Source: Glycomyces sp. TRM65418 (lineage in GTDB: Bacteria > Actinomycetota > Actinomycetes > Mycobacteriales > Micromonosporaceae). From it: DNA of 64,000 nucleotides. Positions 62,894 to 64,000 of this stretch are shown piece by piece. Below the pieces are notes generated by a model. The model was not told the origin of the DNA and did not search any database. It saw nothing but the letters and a program-made list of their open reading frames with translations. Position 1 is the stretch's first letter, and each line of letters begins with the position of its first letter. The stretch is from the NCBI RefSeq assembly GCF_019710475.1, contig NZ_JAJFAX010000003.1, positions 1-64,000 on the forward strand, in the 5' to 3' direction. Position numbers and translations under genes: made by a program.

Positions 62894-63265
62894 ATGAACG
62901 TATTCCTCTGGGTCCTGCAAGGCCTGCTCGCCGCCGCGTTCATCGTGTCGGGCACCTTGAAGGCCACCCGGCCCAAAGAGCAGCTCGCCCCGACGTTCAC
63001 CTGGGTGAACGACTTCCCGTCCTCGGTCGTGAAGTTCATCGGCATCACCCAGGTCGCCGCCGCGCTCGGCCTGATCCTGCCCGCGCTCACCGGCATCGCG
63101 GTCGTGCTGACCCCGCTCGCGGCCGTCGGCCTCGCCGTGGAGATGGTGCTCGCCGGGATCTACCACGCCCGCAAGGGCGAATGGTCCGCGCTTCCCACCA
63201 ACGCCGTCATCCTGATCCTCGCCGCCGTCGTGGCCTGGGGCCGCTTCGGTCCCCACGCCTTCTGA
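62894..63265 (+). CDS. DoxX-family membrane protein
   Basis: 123 residues with four transmembrane helices. MNVFLWVLQGLLAAAFIVSGTLKATRPKEQL (conserved Lys), then VVKFIGITQVAAALGLILPAL, VVLTPLAAVGLAVEMVLAGIYHARKGE and the last helix ILILAAVVAWGRF. Smaller than the copy at 56002 and lacking its hydrophilic start. AAGGAG about 9 nt before the ATG. Converges on the GH53 gene. Confidence 0.85.
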   Translation: MNVFLWVLQGLLAAAFIVSGTLKATRPKEQLAPTFTWVNDFPSSVVKFIGITQVAAALGLILPALTGIAVVLTPLAAVGLAVEMVLAGIYHARKGEWSALPTNAVILILAAVVAWGRFGPHAF

Positions 63266-63292
63266 GCGCCCTCCGGCCACCGCGACACGAGT

Positions 63293-63369
63293 GGGCGGCC
63301 GTGCCGCCGATCGGCCGCGCCCGGTCTTGACCCGGTCGAGCATCGGCAGATCGGACGGCACGGCCGCCC
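63293..63369. terminator. long branched stem between DoxX and GH53 genes
   Basis: GGGCGGCCGTGCCG (63293-63306) pairs perfectly with 63356-63369. The helix continues with CCGATC/GATCGG after one bulged A and closes over an inner CCGGTC-tt-GACC(C)GG hairpin. About 20 bp of helix in all, larger than a normal terminator. Confidence 0.65.
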
Positions 63370-63384
63370 GGCTCTCGGCCGAGG

Positions 63385-63417
63385 GACGCCTGCGCGGGCA
63401 TGGGGCCCGCAGGCGTC
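63385..63417 (-). terminator. terminator of the GH53 gene
   Basis: GACGCCTGC + GGGC pairs with GCCC + GCAGGCGTC, with a 2-nt bulge and loop atggg, 24 bp past the stop codon of the minus-strand gene. Confidence 0.7.
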
Positions 63418-63440
63418 GCCCCGGCGGTTCGAAGGCCTCC

Positions 63441-64000
63441 TTACAGGGTGCCCAGGGTCCGCAACCCCGGGAGCGCCTTGCCGTCGAAGTCGAACAGCGC
63501 CTGGTTCTCCCAGCCGTTCCCGCTGGCCGGGTCGGCCGGGTCCCAGCCCGCGCCCTCGACGCCGGTCCAGGTGGCCTCCCACCAGAACACGCCCTTGCCG
63601 AGGCCGTTCGGGACCGCCTTGACCACGGCCGCGATCTCCTCGAGCCAGTACGACTGCGCTTCGGGGCTCGACGGGTGCCCCGGCACCGGCTCGGGGTCGG
63701 TCATGATGTTCGGATGCCCGTCCGAGTCCTCGGTGGTGAACGGATAGGCCGTCTCGACCACGTAGATCGGCTTCCCGTACCGGGTCGCCAGGTCGTTCAG
63801 GTTCGCTGCGAGCGCGGACAGCTCCCCGTGCCAGTACGGGTAGTACGAGGCGCCGATCGCGTGGAACGGCACGCCGTTCGCGACGGCGTTGTCGAAGAAC
63901 CACTGGAACGCGCCGCTGTCGCCGCCCTCGGCGAGGTGCAGGATCGTCCGCGCCTTGGGGAGGACGTCGGCGACGGCGTCGCAGCCGGCGGTGAGGAGCT
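63441..64000 (-). CDS. arabinogalactan endo-beta-1,4-galactanase, GH53 (C-terminal part; runs off the window)
   Basis: 186 codons of the 3' part are present; full enzymes are about 330-400 residues. HLAEGGDSGAFQWFFDNAVANGVPFHAIGASYYPYWHG and VVETAYPFTTEDSDG are hallmarks of family 53: the Glu in VVETAY is the expected nucleophile, and the acid/base Glu should lie upstream of the window edge. VFWWEATWTGVEGAGW is the final barrel strand. The enzyme hydrolyses beta-1,4-galactan side chains of pectin and is normally secreted. No carbohydrate-binding module follows the catalytic part; it stops at LRTLGTL. Confidence 0.9.
   Translation of the reverse strand, partial: LLTAGCDAVADVLPKARTILHLAEGGDSGAFQWFFDNAVANGVPFHAIGASYYPYWHGELSALAANLNDLATRYGKPIYVVETAYPFTTEDSDGHPNIMTDPEPVPGHPSSPEAQSYWLEEIAAVVKAVPNGLGKGVFWWEATWTGVEGAGWDPADPASGNGWENQALFDFDGKALPGLRTLGTL

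Overview
The window is GC-rich (roughly 70 %) chromosomal DNA from an actinomycete. The evidence is a complete Pup-proteasome locus, RbpA (an RNA polymerase-binding protein confined to actinobacteria), a split Lnt/Ppm1 pair, mycothiol-type DinB and DUF3866 families, and a large set of promoters that look leaderless (TANNNT box 6-8 nt before the start codon). Gene order around TrmI, ARC, Dop, Pup, PrcBA, PafA, PafBC, TatAC and HelY matches the order known from mycobacteria and streptomycetes. I cannot name the genus from sequence alone; a soil actinomycete such as a Glycomyces or Micromonospora relative would fit. No rRNA, tRNA, insertion sequence, prophage or CRISPR array was seen.

Layout. 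0-2.4 kb: a small membrane protein, a CMD-family protein without its redox cysteines, and a sugar-porter MFS protein. 2.5-11.7 kb (minus strand): a NarL-type two-component system followed by two tandem paralogous ABC-ATPase/FtsX-permease modules, with a perfect TGACATCA-N4-TGATGTCA palindrome before the first module. 11.7-15.6 kb: RecB-like nuclease, methyltransferase, site-2 protease and TrmI. 15.7-28.7 kb: ferredoxin, ARC ATPase, dop, pup-prcB-prcA, pafA, a tail-anchored protein, DUF3866, pafB-pafC, a coiled-coil membrane protein, tatA and tatC. Together these tag proteins with Pup, unfold and degrade them, recycle Pup, regulate the DNA damage response and export folded proteins.

28.7-43.7 kb: HAD phosphatase, HelY helicase, VOC protein, 5'-3' exonuclease, a three-gene polar amino-acid ABC importer, an amidohydrolase, a 520-bp gene-free region that looks like a structured RNA gene, lnt-ppm1-fxsA, rbpA, and an Hsp70-like membrane protein. 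43.8-52.3 kb: NmrA-like oxidoreductase, a CGCGDDYC-motif protein, a beta-lactamase-like protein preceded by a leaderless 25-codon upstream ORF, a LysR DNA-binding domain divergent from two overlapping metallo-hydrolase paralogues (one with a Tat signal), then a DesK/DesR-like system divergent from an ABC-2 exporter.

52.3-64 kb: a candidate C-rich repeat small RNA, DinB protein, sulfotransferase, winged-helix protein, two DoxX proteins, an ArsR-like regulator with operator, an MMPL exporter, an NTF2-like secreted protein, an AI-2E-type permease, a decayed CBM2 gene behind an intact 20-bp palindrome, a LysE exporter, and the C-terminal part of a GH53 galactanase running off the edge. The least explained parts are the two candidate non-coding RNAs (about 38.1-38.5 and 52.4-52.6 kb), the possible attenuator between pup and prcB, and the leaderless upstream ORF at 45.2 kb.
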